NCBI GenBank assembly: GCA_902493985.1
Contig: CABURR010000001.1
Span: 1 to 64,000 of the forward strand
DNA: 64,000 bases
Direction of reading: 5' to 3'
Origin: an uncultured Collinsella sp.
Lineage (GTDB): Bacteria > Actinomycetota > Coriobacteriia > Coriobacteriales > Coriobacteriaceae
Within the stretch, counting starts at the first letter, position 1, and each line of letters opens with the position of its first letter. This document shows positions 62,322 to 64,000 of this stretch, piece after piece. A model generated the notes under the pieces. It saw nothing but the letters and a program-made list of their open reading frames with translations. It searched no databases and was not told the origin of the DNA. The translations under genes and the position numbers were made by a program.

Positions 62322-63932
62322 TTACTCCGGACGCTTGGCGTTCCAAACGATGGCGCCGTCGAGCACCTCGACGTCCTCGACGTCTGCCTGGGTGCCCGTG
62401 ATGGAAGCGTAGTGGCAAAGCGGCTCGATGACGGCGATCTCATAGAGGCGCTCCTGAGCCTCGGCCCACTTCTTGGCCGCGGCGTCGGTGTCCTTGGCGG
62501 TGCGGGTCTCGGCCACGAGCTTGAGCGCCTTCTCGTCGGACAGGCCATAGAAGGCCTTGGAGACCGAGAGGGACTGGGCCGGGATGGGCTTGTAGTTGGT
62601 GGAGGCCACAAAGAGGTCCCACTGCTCGGGCTTGCCGGAGCGGATGTCCATGAAGGTCGCGAACTCGTAGCTGTCGACCTCGGCGGTGAAGCCGGCCTTC
62701 TCGAGCTGCTCCTGCAGCGCGACGGTGGCGTTGTACATATCCTTGTAGTCGGGGGTGGTCAGCAGCTTGACCGTCTCACCGGCATAAGAGGTCTTGGCCA
62801 GGGCCTTCTTGGCGGCCTTGGCGTCGGCCTGGTTAAAGTACTTCTTGCCCGCATCGGTCGCCCACTGAGTGTTCTCGGGGTTGCCAAGGTTGGGATCGAT
62901 GTTGAAGAGCTCCTTCTCGCCATAGGCGGCAAGAGCGGCCGCCTCGCAGTCGATAGCCATGAGAGCGCACTTGCGGATCTCCTCGTCGGCGAAGACGCCC
63001 TCGTTCATGTTGAGGAAGGCGGTCAGAACGCCGGCATTATGGGTGTAGAGCTTGACGTCGTCGTTGCCGTCGAAGTCGTGGTAGTTCTCGGTGGGGATCT
63101 CGCCAGCGATATCGTACTCGCCGGTCTCAAACCCACTCACGCGCGTGGAGGCCTCGGTCACGAACTGATAGTAGATGTCCTTGGTGGGCGCGGAGACCTT
63201 GCCGGTGTAGCCCGAAGCCTTGCCGTGAGCGGCGACATAGTCTTCGTAGCGGGTGAGATGGACGTACTGGTCCTGCTTCCACTCCACAAACTTGTAAGCA
63301 CCGGTACCCACGTACTCGGTCACGCCGGTATCGCCCGCGGCCTCGATGACCTCGGAGGGGAAGATACCCGGATACTGGGAGTGGTTGCCCAGGATGATCA
63401 GAAAGTCGATGGCGGGCTCGGTCAGCGTGCAGGTGACCTCGTGGTCGCCCGAGGCGGCGAAGGTGGCGCCGGGCAGCAGGCTCGCGGCGCGATCGTTGAC
63501 GGTGAGCCAGCGGTTCATCGAAGCCACGACGTCCTCGGAGCCAAACTCCTTGCCGTTGTGGAAGGTAACGTCCTCGCGTAGCTTGATGGTGTAGGTCAGG
63601 CCGTCGTCGGAGACCTCATAGCCCTTGGCCAGCACGGGCCGGGGCTCGTAGTCGCTATCGAGGCCAAAGAGCGGCTCGACAACGTTGCAGATGACGTCCA
63701 TGGTCACAAGCGACGACGTGGTGTGCGGATCGAGCCCGTCCGGGCTCGCCGGTAACGCGATCTGCAGCTCGTCGCGATACTCCACATCCTGGCCGGTGGC
63801 AGCGGCGCTACCGCTCTCGGCGCCCGAACCGCCGCAGCCGGTGAGGCCGAGGCCCGCCATGACGCACAGGGCAGCGGAGCCGGTCAGAAAACCGCGACGG
63901 GAAACGCCCGCCTTGAAAAGGTCGTTGTTCAT
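62322..63932 (-). CDS. ABC transporter solute-binding lipoprotein, peptide family (DppA/OppA type)
   Basis: 536 residues from ATG 63932 (GAAAGG upstream). The N-terminus has a twin-arginine element (SRRGFLTGSAALC) and a lipobox, LTGC at about residue 32, so it is probably exported by Tat and anchored as lipoprotein. The SBP family 5 domain follows (LQIALPASPDGLDPHTTSSL and YTIKLREDVTFHNGKEFGSE). Head of the transporter operon; its promoter lies at or beyond the window end. Ligand could be peptide, nickel or other; not determined. Confidence 0.92.
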   Translation of the reverse strand: MNNDLFKAGVSRRGFLTGSAALCVMAGLGLTGCGGSGAESGSAAATGQDVEYRDELQIALPASPDGLDPHTTSSLVTMDVICNVVEPLFGLDSDYEPRPVLAKGYEVSDDGLTYTIKLREDVTFHNGKEFGSEDVVASMNRWLTVNDRAASLLPGATFAASGDHEVTCTLTEPAIDFLIILGNHSQYPGIFPSEVIEAAGDTGVTEYVGTGAYKFVEWKQDQYVHLTRYEDYVAAHGKASGYTGKVSAPTKDIYYQFVTEASTRVSGFETGEYDIAGEIPTENYHDFDGNDDVKLYTHNAGVLTAFLNMNEGVFADEEIRKCALMAIDCEAAALAAYGEKELFNIDPNLGNPENTQWATDAGKKYFNQADAKAAKKALAKTSYAGETVKLLTTPDYKDMYNATVALQEQLEKAGFTAEVDSYEFATFMDIRSGKPEQWDLFVASTNYKPIPAQSLSVSKAFYGLSDEKALKLVAETRTAKDTDAAAKKWAEAQERLYEIAVIEPLCHYASITGTQADVEDVEVLDGAIVWNAKRPE

Positions 63933-64000
63933 TGAGTTCCTTTCGTGTCTGAACAAACAGATAGAATCTGCCAGGACGGCGGAAATCCCCGCCCGGCAGC

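Overview
The window looks like a chromosome segment of a high-GC anaerobic gut actinobacterium of the class Coriobacteriia, most likely Collinsella. This is inferred from gene content and protein flavour: a formate hydrogenlyase of the Hyf type, selenocysteine use, NADP-type glutamate dehydrogenase, and a LoaP-led polysaccharide locus. No taxonomic search was run. Almost all genes lie on the minus strand. The visible plus-strand genes are the glycerol-3-phosphate oxidoreductase trio, an M24 peptidase and a toxin-antitoxin pair.

Layout. 1-3300: 5' end of a surface-polysaccharide operon (loaP, sugar-1-phosphate transferase, rhamnosyltransferase-like GT2, rmlA) behind a promoter segment bounded by a 15-bp inverted repeat. 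3340-5860: thrS and a zinc-ribbon membrane protein. 6220-10760: glpA-like/FAD oxidoreductase/DUF1667 trio and a PepP-like peptidase (plus strand). 11100-19310: folC, valS, the tig-clpP-clpX group and tRNA-Leu. 19740-25070: molybdenum hydroxylase (two genes) and gdhA. 25330-30160: selenium and molybdenum cofactor genes (selA, selB, selC, mobA, DUF3343). 30160-32280: an orphan bis-MGD oxidoreductase. 32400-47820: a complete formate hydrogenlyase operon, hydN-fdhF-hyfABCDEFGHI-hycH-hycI-focA, in which fdhF is read through an in-frame UGA at codon 140. 48240-50150: toxin-antitoxin pair and an AbiEi-like orphan. 50480-52090: tRNA-Gly, tRNA-Pro and brnQ. 52150-58600: a second selenium block (double-cubane-type reductase, its activase, a GT4 glycosyltransferase, selD, yedF, DUF3343, cysteine desulfurase-like enzyme); selD also contains an in-frame UGA, at codon 17. 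58680-63930: a dipeptide-type ABC transporter.

How it fits together. The selenium genes would make selenophosphate (selD, with probable Se delivery by yedF, DUF3343 and the desulfurase) and selenocysteyl-tRNA (selA, selC), which selB inserts into FdhF and into SelD itself. mobA makes the guanine dinucleotide cofactor that FdhF needs. FdhF, HydN and Hyf then turn formate into CO2 and H2, with FocA moving formate. The ATP-driven double-cubane reductase and GT4 embedded with selD are the least explained part and my main candidate for an undescribed system.

A second theme is abundant intergenic palindromes: six copies of one 67-73 bp family whose two arms change together, plus two other tandem families and several single long inverted repeats. 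None carries a clear transposase in this window.
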